Source of the DNA: Stagonosporopsis chrysanthemi
Taxonomy: Eukaryota; Ascomycota; Dothideomycetes; Pleosporales; Didymellaceae
NCBI GenBank assembly: GCA_022560025.1
Contig: JAFISE010000052.1
Coordinates: 62,001-126,000 of the forward strand
Length of the DNA stretch: 64,000 nt
Reading direction: 5' to 3'
A program made the position numbers and the translations under genes. This document shows positions 42,559-52,632 of this stretch, in pieces. The notes below the pieces were generated by a model, which saw only the letters and a program-made list of their open reading frames with translations, was not told the DNA's origin and did not search any database. How positions within the stretch are numbered: the first letter of the stretch is position 1; each line of letters begins with the position of its first letter.

Positions 42559-44283
42559 TTAGACGACTTTCAGCAAGCCAGCATCAGGAATGTCTTTGAG
42601 ACACTCGACTTTTGCATCCTTGCGCCAACTTTCCTTCCCTTCACTAACCAGTCCGCCTCTTGTAAATAGTTCATCAATGAACGCAGGTACAAATGTACCC
42701 GGGCCCTTGACGTCCTCTCGCCTTGCCGCATACTCCGCTGCCGCCTCGTAGTGCAAAATGCCTGCAATAGCGGCATACAGCTTGTCTTGCGGCCATGCGG
42801 CCAGATATGCACTCAGCGTGGTACCCAGCGTACACCCACTGCCAGTGATCTTCCCCAGATATGCATGCCCATTGCGGATGGCATACGTCCTGACCCCATC
42901 GCTGAGAACATCTGTCGCTCCCGTCATCAGCACCACGTTCCTCTCACGAAGCGCGATAGTCTTCACGAGATACGCTCTCTGCTCGAGACTGAACAGCGAG
43001 TCCCCACTATCGACACCCCGTTGCTGACTCGAGTCGTCGAGCGTGAACCCGGAGGCGCGCGCCACAGCCATGATCTCCCTCTCATTACCCTTGATGAGAT
43101 CGAAGTATCCAGCACCTAGCAGTTGCGACAGCACGTCCCGACGCACACCTGTCGCGCCGGCACCGACGGGGTCAAGCACGATTGGGCCACCGGCAGCGTT
43201 GTACGCAGTAATAGCTTTCTTGTAGTTGAGCAGCCCTTCAGGCGTCACAGTGCCCATGTTCACAACAAGTGCACCGCCAAGGCGCGAAAGGTCGGATGCT
43301 TCTTCACCGTAGTTGGCCATGATGGGCGATGCGCCGATAGCGAGGGCGACGTTCGCAGCGAAGTTCTGGACAACAAGGTTGGTCATATTGTGGCTCAGGG
43401 GGCTCTTGGAGTGGACTGCTGCGGTGGCTTTGTCGGCTGTGGATATCACGGATTCAATCTCGTCATCGTTCTTTTCGTGCCAGAAGGCAGGGTCGCTAGA
43501 CTTGGAGAAGGGTGGGGACGATTTGATGAGCTGCTGTAGGTTGGACGAAGCGTCTTTGGGGTCTTGTGCACCGACAACGGCGGAGACGACGGCGACGCCG
43601 TCAATGGTCTTGGGCTTTGCGGAGCTGGGACGGGGAGCATAGAGCTGGTGGATCACGCGCTGTACGTTGGTTGCGTTGACGCCGCCAATGCATACGGTTT
43701 GAATATCCTTGCTCTTTCCTCCAGCTTCGTCGAGAGAGCTCAAGATCTTTCTGATGCCATTGACGCCGATAATCTCCTTAGTGTTCTTCTTAGTCTGTGT
43801 GGAGTAAAGTGTGCCAATCCCTAGGTAGTCTGCGCCGCGCTCCACGGCTGTCCTAGCTTCCTCAATCGACGAGACGGTTGCTCCAATGATCTTGTCGTCT
43901 CCTAAGAGACGGCGCGCTTCAACAATGTTCATGTCATCTTGGCCAAGGTGGACGCCTTCACAGCCTACAGCAAGAGCGACGTCAACTCGATCGTTGATGA
44001 GGAGGGGAATGCTGTGCTGCCTGCATTTTTCGTGCAGTTTCTTGGCTGTCGAAATAAGGTCACCAGTGTCGCTGGTCTTGTCTCTGTACTGGACGATAGT
44101 TACTCCTGAGCAGAATATCAGTCGCTGATCATCAATGTTGATGTGATGCATAAATGAACGAGGAAAGCGTAACCCACCTCCTTGCAAGGCTTGATCGACA
44201 ACCTCGATAAGGTCCCTCGAGCCCAGGATGGTCTCTGTTGAGTCTGTCACGAGATACAGTGAGTAGTCAACTGGATTGGCCAT
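42559..44283 (-). CDS. THI6: Bifunctional thiamine-phosphate synthase / hydroxyethylthiazole kinase
   Basis: Two exons: 44283..44178 and 44105..42559; 550 aa. The 72-nt intron is in frame and stop-free but has a GTGGGT donor and TGCTCAG acceptor, and its removal restores LQGGVTIVQYRDK. N-terminal TMP synthase (1 to about 230): YLVTDS, VQYRDK (pyrimidine/PP site), LLINDRVDVALAVGCEGVHL, LGIGTLYSTQTKKNT, VCIGGVNATN. C-terminal ThiM-like kinase (about 270-550): SPLSHNMTNLVVQNFAANVA, ASPIMA, VLDPVGAGATGVRRD, GNEREI, TGATDVLSDG, GSGCTLGTTLSAYLA (catalytic Cys/Gly-rich anion loop). It phosphorylates the thiazole alcohol and joins it to HMP-PP to give thiamine phosphate. I looked for a TPP riboswitch in the leader and intron and found none. 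Confidence 0.95.
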   Translation of the reverse strand: MANPVDYSLYLVTDSTETILGSRDLIEVVDQALQGGGLRFPRSFMHHINIDDQRLIFCSGVTIVQYRDKTSDTGDLISTAKKLHEKCRQHSIPLLINDRVDVALAVGCEGVHLGQDDMNIVEARRLLGDDKIIGATVSSIEEARTAVERGADYLGIGTLYSTQTKKNTKEIIGVNGIRKILSSLDEAGGKSKDIQTVCIGGVNATNVQRVIHQLYAPRPSSAKPKTIDGVAVVSAVVGAQDPKDASSNLQQLIKSSPPFSKSSDPAFWHEKNDDEIESVISTADKATAAVHSKSPLSHNMTNLVVQNFAANVALAIGASPIMANYGEEASDLSRLGGALVVNMGTVTPEGLLNYKKAITAYNAAGGPIVLDPVGAGATGVRRDVLSQLLGAGYFDLIKGNEREIMAVARASGFTLDDSSQQRGVDSGDSLFSLEQRAYLVKTIALRERNVVLMTGATDVLSDGVRTYAIRNGHAYLGKITGSGCTLGTTLSAYLAAWPQDKLYAAIAGILHYEAAAEYAARREDVKGPGTFVPAFIDELFTRGGLVSEGKESWRKDAKVECLKDIPDAGLLKVV

Positions 44284-45453
44284 CTTCGTGGTTGAGTGTT
44301 TTCTATTACTACGTCTGATGGTTGTCTAGTATTGCGAGATGGAGTAGCTGGATGACGTTGAAATTGTAGCGGCACAAGTCTACCCCACACGGGCGGTGAT
44401 GCAAGTCAACTTTTCTACGTGGCTTCGTCTCGAGCAATTTGGGAACCAAAAGCTTACGCAAACATACATATGCACTGATCATAGAGAAATGAGATTGTTG
44501 TGTGGAAGTCGCGATAGCCGGAGATCGCCACAAGCTCTCCATGATTTGAGAGCATGAGGTGATGTAGGGCTTACTGCGGCGCGACCAGTCACACTCGGCA
44601 ACATCGGCGGAGGATTGTGATCCTCGTGAAACAATTGCGATTGTTCTAGGCAAGCGTCCGGATGTGATTAAAAAATTTCTTTGTGATGGACGGCACGCAA
44701 GTTGGGCCGTTTGTCTCACGCTGCACACTGCGCGCCGCGCGTAGGCGCATGTCTTCACAAAGAGGCGCAGGACACGCCTACGAAGGCTGGATTAGGCGCT
44801 GATTGCAGCTCGACGAACAGCCGTTTGTGGTACACGTGTTGTGCATCGGTGCTTGCTTGGGTGGTTCCGCGGCGAGCTGCAATTGGCCGCGGTTTGGCGT
44901 CGCACCCGGCGCTCGAGCCCACAGTAACGGATGCTTCTCCACCATCGCCTTTAAAAACTTGCCCTCGACTCCTCCAAGCCCGCACACACTCACACCCTCG
45001 CCCAGCGCAAAACCGTCAGGCAAACACCGCCCTACCCAGTGTCCGTCACTGTCAGTAACCCAACAAACACTCGCAAACCCGCCCTATAAGTCGCACGCCC
45101 GCGACTCCACTGAACCGCCACATTTGCCTGTAGGCACCGCAGAAGCAACCCCTCCTACCACAGAGCCGACAACGACAACTGCGGTATATGTATTCGCGCC
45201 AACTCCACGCCTTCCGAGTCGAACCTCCCCCCAAACTGCACCATTCTCGCTGTATGCGGATACCGCGCAGTCTCCACCATTCCACCAACGGTTAACATTG
45301 TGCCTGCCTGACCTCGAGTCACATAACACAAACCACGCCCTAAAGACAGCTATTGCATGTCTTTTACAGCCCTCACACGCAAACCAGATCTGACTCTGAT
45401 CCACTCGTCCTACTTCCAGTAACGTCTTTACATTTCTCCTTACCACCATAATC
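44284..45453. other. Divergent region, THI6 promoter and eIF5 promoter/leader
   Basis: 1.17 kb. A 196-codon plus-strand frame (44803-45393) is Pro/Thr/His filler and is not accepted. Possible TATA-like elements are tttaaaaa near 44951 and ctataag at 45084-45090. The last 400 bases are C/A-rich leader-like sequence with several ATGs; the most notable is the short frame at 45357. Confidence 0.4.
45357..45422 (+). promoter_or_regulatory. Candidate upstream ORF in the eIF5 leader
   Basis: An ATG in poor context (T at -3, T at +4) opens a 21-codon frame ending in TAA at 45420-45422, 31 bp before the eIF5 ATG, which has a good context (A at -3, G at +4). Mammalian eIF5 mRNAs are known to carry weak-context upstream ORFs through which eIF5, by relaxing start-codon selection, limits its own synthesis. 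Whether this ATG is inside the transcript is not shown by the sequence. Confidence 0.4.
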
Positions 45454-46695
45454 ATGGCCACCGTCAACATTCGCCGCGATGTCACCGACCCCTTCTACCG
45501 CTACAAGATGGAGCGCCTTCAGTCCAAGATTGAAGGCAAGGGTAATGGTATCAAAACTGTCATTGTCAACTTGACTAGCGTTGCCAACTCCCTGGCTCGC
45601 CCCCCAGCTCACGTCATCAAGTACTTTGGTTTCGAGCTCGGTGCCCAAACCAACACCAGCCCCAACGATGACCGTTGGATCATCAACGGCGCCCACGATG
45701 CCAGCAAGCTGCAGGACTATCTTGATGGCTTCATCAGCAAGTTCGTCTTGTGCAAGAAGTGCAAGAATCCCGAGACTGAGGTCAATGTCAAGGATGGCAA
45801 CATTACGCTCGATTGCAAGGCTTGTGGAAAGATCTCCGAAGTCGACCCCCGCCTCAAGCTCTCTGCCTTCATCGTGAAGAATGAGCCTAAGAAGGGCAAG
45901 AAGGACAAGTCTACAAAGAAGGCTGAGCGTCGTGCTCGCAAGGAGGCTGAGGCCAGGGGCGAGGAATTCTCCCAGAACGGTGGTAGCCCTGGAGACAGTG
46001 CTGAGGACGACGACAACGGCGAGCTAGAGATTGAGGCTGGCAGCGATGATGAGCTCACTAAACAGATCCAGAACGGTGCCGAGGAAATCGAAGAGGCTAA
46101 GGAGGTTGAATGGCACATCGATACCTCTGAGGCAGCCATCAAGGCTCGTGCTCAGGATCTTCCCGACGATCTTAAGCGTGCTCTTGTCATCGAGGGCGAG
46201 GAGGACGCTGAGGCTTCCGAGTACGATGTCTTTGGCAAGTGGATCATCGACACGGCCAAGGAGAAGGGTGGTGTGGATGAACTCGACAGCGTTGAGATCT
46301 ACCTCAAGGCTAAGGAGCTCGGCATCGAGACCAAGCACCGCACTTTGACCGTCATTCCTCAGACGCTTTTCAGCGACAAGATTGTCAAGCAGATCGAGGC
46401 TCGTGCTCCCATGCTCCAGAAGCTCATCACCTCCGAGAAGCACGAGAAGGCCTTCCTCGGCGGTATCGAGCGCTTTGTTGGTAACGACAAGCCCGAACTC
46501 ATTCCCCAGGTCTCGGCCATTTGCATTCAGATCTACAACAATGACCTTGTTACCGAGGAAGTTTTCAAGCCATGGTGCCAGAAGGCTAGCAAGAAGTACG
46601 TTGATCTCAAGGTCAGCAAGACTGTGCGCAAGTCTGCCGAGCAGTTTTACGAGTGGCTCTCTCAGGAGGATAGCGACGAGGATGATTCAGAGTAA
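45454..46695 (+). CDS. TIF5: Translation initiation factor eIF5
   Basis: A single exon of 413 aa. eIF5 is the GTPase-activating protein for eIF2 in the 43S pre-initiation complex. The N-terminal domain starts MATVNIRRDVTDPFYRYKM; Arg16 is in the position of the arginine finger. A zinc ribbon with Cys100, Cys103, Cys121 and Cys124 follows. A Lys/Glu-rich linker (about 140-200) leads to the C-terminal W2 HEAT domain (about 230-405: FGKWIIDTAKEKGG, LITSEKHEKAFLGGIERFVG, YNNDLVTEEVFKPWCQKASK) ending in the acidic/aromatic box QFYEWLSQEDSDEDDSE, which contacts eIF2-beta and eIF3c. Codon use is biased to C-ending codons, as expected for a highly expressed gene. The preceding leader holds a candidate regulatory upstream ORF. 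Confidence 0.96.
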   Translation: MATVNIRRDVTDPFYRYKMERLQSKIEGKGNGIKTVIVNLTSVANSLARPPAHVIKYFGFELGAQTNTSPNDDRWIINGAHDASKLQDYLDGFISKFVLCKKCKNPETEVNVKDGNITLDCKACGKISEVDPRLKLSAFIVKNEPKKGKKDKSTKKAERRARKEAEARGEEFSQNGGSPGDSAEDDDNGELEIEAGSDDELTKQIQNGAEEIEEAKEVEWHIDTSEAAIKARAQDLPDDLKRALVIEGEEDAEASEYDVFGKWIIDTAKEKGGVDELDSVEIYLKAKELGIETKHRTLTVIPQTLFSDKIVKQIEARAPMLQKLITSEKHEKAFLGGIERFVGNDKPELIPQVSAICIQIYNNDLVTEEVFKPWCQKASKKYVDLKVSKTVRKSAEQFYEWLSQEDSDEDDSE

Positions 46696-47628
46696 GACGC
46701 CAGATTTTCGAGTTAGGGACACTGCTCGGGCACCTCATGTTGGGGTGAGTTCCGTACATTCCTATCATGAGAAAGCTGTGTGGTTGAACGTTATCTGTTA
46801 CCAGTGATCTTCTGTTATCGTCGTACTCTTGCCTTTTTGTTATTGTTTGACTGGCGTCTGGACAATTCTACTCATGTTTGTTGTCGCGTTTTCGACATGA
46901 TCGATTAGCTAGATGTAGTACACTCCCTATTCCAATCCGCCTAAAAAGACTGTTGCTGAAGCACTTCGCGGCTCCACCTGCTGTGATGTGTGTGCCTGTG
47001 CTTGCATGTGCGCCGCGCTGTCGCTCGGCCCCTCATACCAGGCTCATGGGCCAGTTGGTGCGCATGGCTGCAGACTCATCGACATAATTTCTGCGCGACA
47101 AGAACCAAGTTGTCCATGGTGTTTAAGGTTCGGTCATGCAACCCCCTCCCGTGAACACATGCTAGCCTTGGATCTCTTATTGCCTCCCTTCGTCTCTTGT
47201 GTTCGCCTCCACAAAGATATGACCAACAAATCACATGTTCAAGCAGCCCTTTCACACCATGCGCAGACGCCAAAAAGCATCGCGGGACTCGCCTAGCCTA
47301 GCCAGCATCCAGAGCACAGCTCCACCGCCTGCACGCAGCCGGCTCAGGTAAAGCCTCGGAGACTAACCGCGGCCATGTGGAGATCGATGGCGCGAACCCA
47401 GGTCGACCAGCATTTTTCTTTGGTGCCCAGCTGCAGACGGGTATATAATGTGGCGGACCCCGCAGCGCATATGGCTACTAAGTTCCATACTTCCTTTTTA
47501 CCTACCCTTTGAGTGTGTAGGACCGTGAGCGACTTCTGGAGTTTTGCGCTCACGCTACAATCGAAAAGCTCCACTCCCCGCATTTGAATTTCTGCGCGTT
47601 CTGCGAGAAGAAAACAAAAGAACCTGAT
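46696..47628. other. Intergenic, eIF5 3' flank and SLC35F-type promoter
   Basis: 933 bp with no supported gene. The promoter side carries a clear TATA-type element annotated separately. Confidence 0.4.
47442..47448 (+). promoter_or_regulatory. TATA-like box
   Basis: The sequence tatataa lies 181 bp upstream of the transporter start codon, in a GC-rich surround, and is the best TATA candidate in the window. No transcription start is known. Confidence 0.45.
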
Positions 47629-48917
47629 ATGGCACAGCAGCAGCCTCACGCCGCCGAGGGCTTTTTTGGCAAAGGCGAAGATATTCATACTGGACCAGTT
47701 GTCACCCAGACTGTCCATCCTAAGGATTCAGAGGTCGCCACGAGCTCTGAGAATGAGCGCACCGGCGCCCCACTGCACGCCGCAGGAACGGGCAATGTGG
47801 TTCTGGAGAGGGATGCAGAGAGCAAAGGTCGCTGGTTCCAGTACGTCAAGACTAAGCAGTTCTGGCTGACTCTGCTGCTTGGACAAGGTGAGTCTTCTTC
47901 ATAACAACCAGAAATGACATCTATCGTACTGACCTCCTTGTAGTCCTGGCTATCTGCATAACTAGCACAAACACGCTCTCTTCCCTCCTAGCCAACGAAG
48001 GAACGTCGATCCCCGCCTTTCAGTCCTTCTTCAACTACGTCCTCCTCAACCTCATCTACACGACCTACACCATTTATAAATATGGCTTCAAGCGCTGGGG
48101 GCGTATGGTCATCTTTGACGGATGGCGCTTTCTCATTCTGGCATTCTTCGACGTCGAGGGTAATTACTTCGTCGTCCTGGCTTACCGCTACACCACCATT
48201 CTGTCCGCGCAGCTCATCAACTTCTGGGCTATCGTCATCGTTGTGGTTATTTCCTTCTTCTTCCTGAAGGTTCGTTACCACTACACCCAGATCGCAGGAA
48301 TCCTGTTGTGCATCGGTGGTCTCGGCGTTATCTTTGGCTCCGACCAGCTTACGGGCAGCAACTCGTTCGGCGCTACTGACGAGGTCAAGGGCGACTTGTT
48401 CGCTCTGCTCGGCGCGACCTTCTACGGTCTCAGCAACGTTTTTGAGGAATGGTTGGTCAGCGAGAGGCCGCTGTATGAGGTTGTGGGTCAGCTTGCGTTC
48501 TGGGGCATGTTCATCAATGGTGCCCAGGCCGGTATCTTTGATCGCACGTCTTTCCGCAACGCGACCTGGAACTCGAAAGTCGGTGGGTATCTTACGGGAT
48601 ACACATTCATTTTGACATTGTTCTATTCGCTGGCGCCGGTGCTGTTCCGTCTATCAAGCGCAGCATTCTTCAATATCTCGCTTTTAACGGGAAGTTTCTG
48701 GGGTGTTGCTATTGGAGTTAAGGTGCTGGGCCTCAGCATCCACTGGATGTACCCTATCGCGTTTGTCCTGATCATTTTGGGACAGGTGCTGTATTTCATC
48801 AGGCAGACTACTCTGTCGGAAGCGATGAAGCCGTGGCTAGGCGCTGATCAGTCGAAGGGCGTCGCTGGTGTTGGTACAGCAAGGAGGAGGGTGGAGAATC
48901 CCGATGCAATTGTGTGA
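47629..48917 (+). CDS. SLC35F1/F2/F6-type membrane transporter (DUF914)
   Basis: Two exons: 47629..47887 and 47944..48917 (56-nt intron, GTGAGT donor, CTTGTAG acceptor); 410 aa. After a hydrophilic N-terminus of about 70 residues come roughly ten membrane helices of the drug/metabolite-transporter fold, for example FWLTLLLGQVLAICITSTNT, FFNYVLLNLIYTTYTIY, FDVEGNYFVVLAYRYTTILS (conserved in the family), WAIVIVVVISFFFLKVRY, IAGILLCIGGLGVIFGSDQL, GDLFALLGATFYGLSNVFEE and WMYPIAFVLIILGQVLYFI. The family relates to nucleotide-sugar carriers, but its substrate in fungi is not established. A short cytosolic tail follows the last helix. A TATA box sits 181 bp upstream. Confidence 0.88.
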
Positions 48918-49283
48918 GGTGTCAAGTTGTTGGCCGTCGATTTGGTGAACCTCTCAATACATAAGTTTGTAATGCTGTGCTATTCAAGGCACACTAATCC
49001 AGAATGTAATATGCTACATGACTCGAGATTGTTTTCTTGAAATCGTTGCTCATTTGCGCTGTCCTGTGGGCATAACATCTCGTGCCAATGCGTCCATGTA
49101 AGGAGAAGCATTCGAGGCTCTTCATACTGAAAACATACCAATGCTCTGTCTAATGAAGACACCCTGACCAAAGCGATTTGTTGTTGATTTATAAGCCAGC
49201 AAGACGTGACTAAGGAGGTGGTTGTGCTAGCTTGCTTTCGATTGTATACTCGGTCCAACCTTGTCACATTGCCATAACCTTGA
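48918..49283. other. Intergenic stretch
   Basis: 366 bp between the transporter and the F-box/LRR-like relic. It may contain further unrecognisable parts of the relic; a TGA at 49281 closes the upstream end of its reading frame. Confidence 0.35.
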
Positions 49284-50427
49284 AATCTTCTCGTAACTAT
49301 ACCGCAAGGCGAGCAGTGTGGTCTGAAACAGTTAGCAATCTTGAAGCCCAGCATCGACACCCAAGCCGACTTTGATCCTGTTCAGCGCGGATTGCGGACA
49401 TTGACAAGCTTGCATCTCTCGTGGTGGATAAGCGAATCCTGGCCCCGTGTTTGGTCAAGTCTTCGCAAGTATCCTAGATCGAAGCTTCTTGCCTCACTTA
49501 GACTACTTCAAACGATCGACGAATCAATGCTTGACGTGCGAGAGGGCGAGGACGAACTGGTAGATATGCTCGACACGTGTGCACAGTTCCCTTCGATACA
49601 AGCTCTCAGCTTCAGAATCAAGTATTGCCACTCAAGCGAGGACGTAACCTACTTAGTTGACGACGAAGATATCCACTAAATTCGTTACATGAGCATACTG
49701 GAAGAGTTCCAATCGCGCCAGTACATCCACAAACACTAACATGTTTCAGGATAAGTTATCACGACTTCTTAACCTTCGCGCGATTCACATACAGCCACCT
49801 TTCAGAACCAACCCAAGGAACTAAACATACGAAGAGTCTAATGAAGCAAGTATTTTCATGGATACTAAGTTGCCAGGCTTTGTCAACCATCTCTTTGATC
49901 GCTTGCATGTGTCAGGCCACTGCCCAGACCTCCGAGCCGTGGTCCTTGGTTCTCATAATAGGGAATCCAACGAGACACGCGGTCTTTGGTCTGACCAGAA
50001 TTGCTACATCAGAGGCACTATGTCTGACCTATCCAGCTGAACTGAAGCTGTGGGAGTTTTGGTCGGAAGGAATCGCTTGAGGGCTGTAGAGCCTCGTGTG
50101 GCAGATATCATGGATTTTGATCCTGATACCACATGGCACGAGTCGTTTCCCCGCAGATTACGGGAACTTCGAAGCGCCAGCACGAAGCAATTTCATATTT
50201 TTCATACCCATGGTGAACGCGTTCTACATGATGTGATCAAGCAATGGCGGCGGTTCGCTTTCAGGCTAGACAGATGGCGCGAAGACGTAAGATTAACACT
50301 CCTCAGCGACTCGTGTTGGAAGGCTAAAGCATTGAGATATTGTCTTCATCAGCCAGCCCGCAGCATGCAGGAGGATGAGTGCTCGCGTGAAGTACACAGT
50401 ACAGCACGGATTGTAGGATTGAGCTGA
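49284..50427 (+). pseudogene. Relic of an F-box/LRR-like gene
   Basis: A coding-like frame runs from 49284 (VTIPQGEQCGLKQLAIL ... LRTLTSLHLSWWI) to 49643. A good intron (49644..49749: GTAACC donor, cactaac branch, TTTCAG acceptor) then leads in phase to 49750..50427 (LSRLLNLRAIHIQPPF, LPGFVNHLFDRLHVSGHC, ESFPRRLRELRSASTKQFHI). That second frame holds two stops: TAA at 49822-49824 and TGA at 50038-50040, each a single C-to-T change from CAA and CGA. No F-box or start is found at the 5' side, so the 5' end is missing. The leucine-spaced text resembles the C-terminal LRR part of fungal F-box proteins, but the family call is tentative. I judge it a dead gene; an intact gene with unseen introns over the stops is less likely. 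Confidence 0.55.
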
Positions 50428-50994
50428 ACCGCGACTCCTTCCCTAAGAACGTCATCAGCATTGAACATGGCACTGGCAGCTATAGCATTTTCTGTGACTC
50501 CCGCGCGTCTCTGCGAGATGAATGAGAAACGAATAATGTGGTTTACAGCTCGGTAATTTGAGTGAAACGCCGCGCTGGTGTAGGCCCGACTGCGCCCATT
50601 TCGAAACGACCAGCGATCTTGTTAATCAGACCAAGCGCGAGCCACTAGGTATACCTCCAAGTGCAGAGCCGCATGGCAACAGGGTTAAAATGGTACCTTT
50701 GAGCTACCAAGAGTGGCTTGCAGATCCCCCATTCGCTCCCTAAGGCTTCACCGCGGTCAAATCTACACGTTTGAAATCTGGATTGGCCCAACCCAAGACT
50801 ATGATGCGTTCGTAGGGGTGAAGTGCCGAGATTTTCCTTGGTCAGAAACGGATGGGAACAATGGTAGCGTTGGGCTGCATGAATGGACTTAAAGTGGCGT
50901 TCGCACATCGAAGTGAAAGAGGCCAATCCTACTAACCACCCACACTCATTCTTTCGTTTGGCAATTTTGGCTTATAGCCGTCCTCTCTTTCAAC
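50428..50994. other. Intergenic, promoter of the chitinase gene
   Basis: 567 bp. No gene is supported; the frames at 50558-50743 and 50645-50926 lack motifs. The 50 bases before the chitinase start are T/C-rich. Confidence 0.35.
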
Positions 50995-52430
50995 ATGCGT
51001 CTCCTCGATGTTGCTACGCTCCTTACAGTCCCTTTCCTTGCGAACGCTGCACCCCTTGAGAATGTGAAGAACTCCAAAGGATACCAAATGGGCGTATTCT
51101 ACGTCAACTGGGTAAGAAATTGCGGATTAAGTTCCATGTCATATTGCCATCTAACGCGCGCAGGCCATCTATGGAAGACAGCACTTTGTCACGGACCTTC
51201 CTGCAGAGAAGCTCACCAAGATCACCTACGCCTTCGCGAACGTCAACAGCACAACTGGCGAGGTTTTCCTCTCGGACGAGTGGGCCGATCTTCAGTTTGC
51301 CTACCCGGGCGATGTAGCTTCCAATGGTACACAATTGTTGGGTAACTTCAACCAGCTGTACAGGCTCAAGCAGCAAAACCGCAACCTCAAGACCATTCTG
51401 TCCGTCGGCGGCTGGTCATACAGGGAGAACTTCAAGACTGCTCTGGCTACTAATGCTACGCGCCACCGCTTTGCAGAGTCATCACTGCAGTTGATCGCTG
51501 ATCTTGGACTCGACGGTACTTGAATTGCCTATCCAAACACGCGGTCCTTCCTTACTGACCTTTGCAGGGTTCGACATTGACTGGGAATACCCTGAAGATA
51601 CGACTGATGCTGCTAATCTTGTCGAGACGGTCAGGTTGTGCCGTTCGGTGTATGATGAGTATGCTGAGAAGTACGCCAACGGCTACCACTTCGACCTCGA
51701 CATCTCCGCACCCGCCGGCCCACTCCACTACACCACCCTTCCAATCGCGGAGATGGACCAATACGTTGACGGTTACAATTTGATGGCCTTTGATTACCAA
51801 GTATAAAATACCCTCGTCGACTTTGAGTCCGCGCTGACATTGAGAAAGGGCCCGGGATTCTCTAACTTCACCGGCCACCTCAGCAACGTGTATCGGTCCA
51901 AGTCCAATTCAAAGACCACAGACTTCAACACAGCCCAAGCCGTCGATTACTACAAATCGAAGATCTCCTCATCCCGCAAGATCGTCCTCGGAATGCCTCT
52001 TTACGGCCGCTCCTATGCCAACACCGACGGTCTTGGCCAAAGGTTCAACGGCTCCGGTGACGGTACCTGGGAAGCCGGTTCGCTCGACTACAAGTCTCTC
52101 CCCTTGAACGGCAGCACAGTCTTCACCGACAAGAAAGTCATCGCATCATGGGCCTATGACAACAAAACTCGCCAGCTTGTTAGCTTCGACACACCTGAGG
52201 TGCAGCAGCTGAAGGCCAAGTACCTGAAGAAGGAGAAGTTGGGCGGCGCCTGGTGGTGGGACTCTAGCTCCGATCGCACAGATGACAAGAGTCTGGTCAG
52301 CACTGTCAGCAAGGCTCTTGGTGGTGTCAAGGGGCTGCAGCAGGATCTCAACAACTTGTACTACCCGATCAGCAAGTACGACAACGTTCGTGGTGCGGCC
52401 GCGAACACAACTGTCGCACGCCTTCGTTGA
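50995..52430 (+). CDS. Secreted GH18 chitinase
   Basis: Four exons: 50995..51111, 51164..51515, 51568..51800, 51849..52430; 427 aa. It hydrolyses beta-1,4-GlcNAc links in chitin with a retaining, substrate-assisted mechanism. The signal peptide MRLLDVATLLTVPFLANA precedes GYQMGVFYVNWAIYGRQHFV (barrel strand 1). ILSVGGWSY is the SxGG motif. The catalytic DxxDxDxE motif is Asp156, Asp159, Asp161 and Glu163 (DGFDIDWEYPED), completed by intron 2 removal. YNLMAFDYQ-GPGF (strand 6, intron 3) and LGMPLYGRSY then GGAWWWDSSSD (strand 8 Trp) complete the barrel. This matches the ech42/Chit1 class (subgroup A) used in growth, autolysis or mycoparasitism. There is no chitin-binding module and no GPI signal. 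N-glycosylation sites such as NATRH are visible. Confidence 0.92.
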
Positions 52431-52632
52431 GCGTGATACGAAAGTGCGTGCAAGATGGCAGTTTTCTCTTGCTGATGTCTTCTCCTCTGTTTGGCGCTGG
52501 TGGTCTTCTCGGGCCATTGTCCCCACTCTTACATTAGACTTTACACTCACAGTGGAATAACGTCGCATGCCTGATCGGTCACCGATCGCTACCAGACCAA
52601 TCCTCTCTGCCTGTCTTTCGCGTACACATCCA

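Noticed and set aside
44284..44700. TPP riboswitch for THI6
   Set aside because: I looked for the conserved CTGAGA and the downstream helix motif in the leader and intron on the minus strand and did not find them.
44803..45393. 196-codon plus-strand frame in the eIF5 upstream region
   Set aside because: Pro/Thr/His-rich composition that follows the C/A-rich leader; no family resemblance. Only the short weak-context frame at 45357 is of interest.
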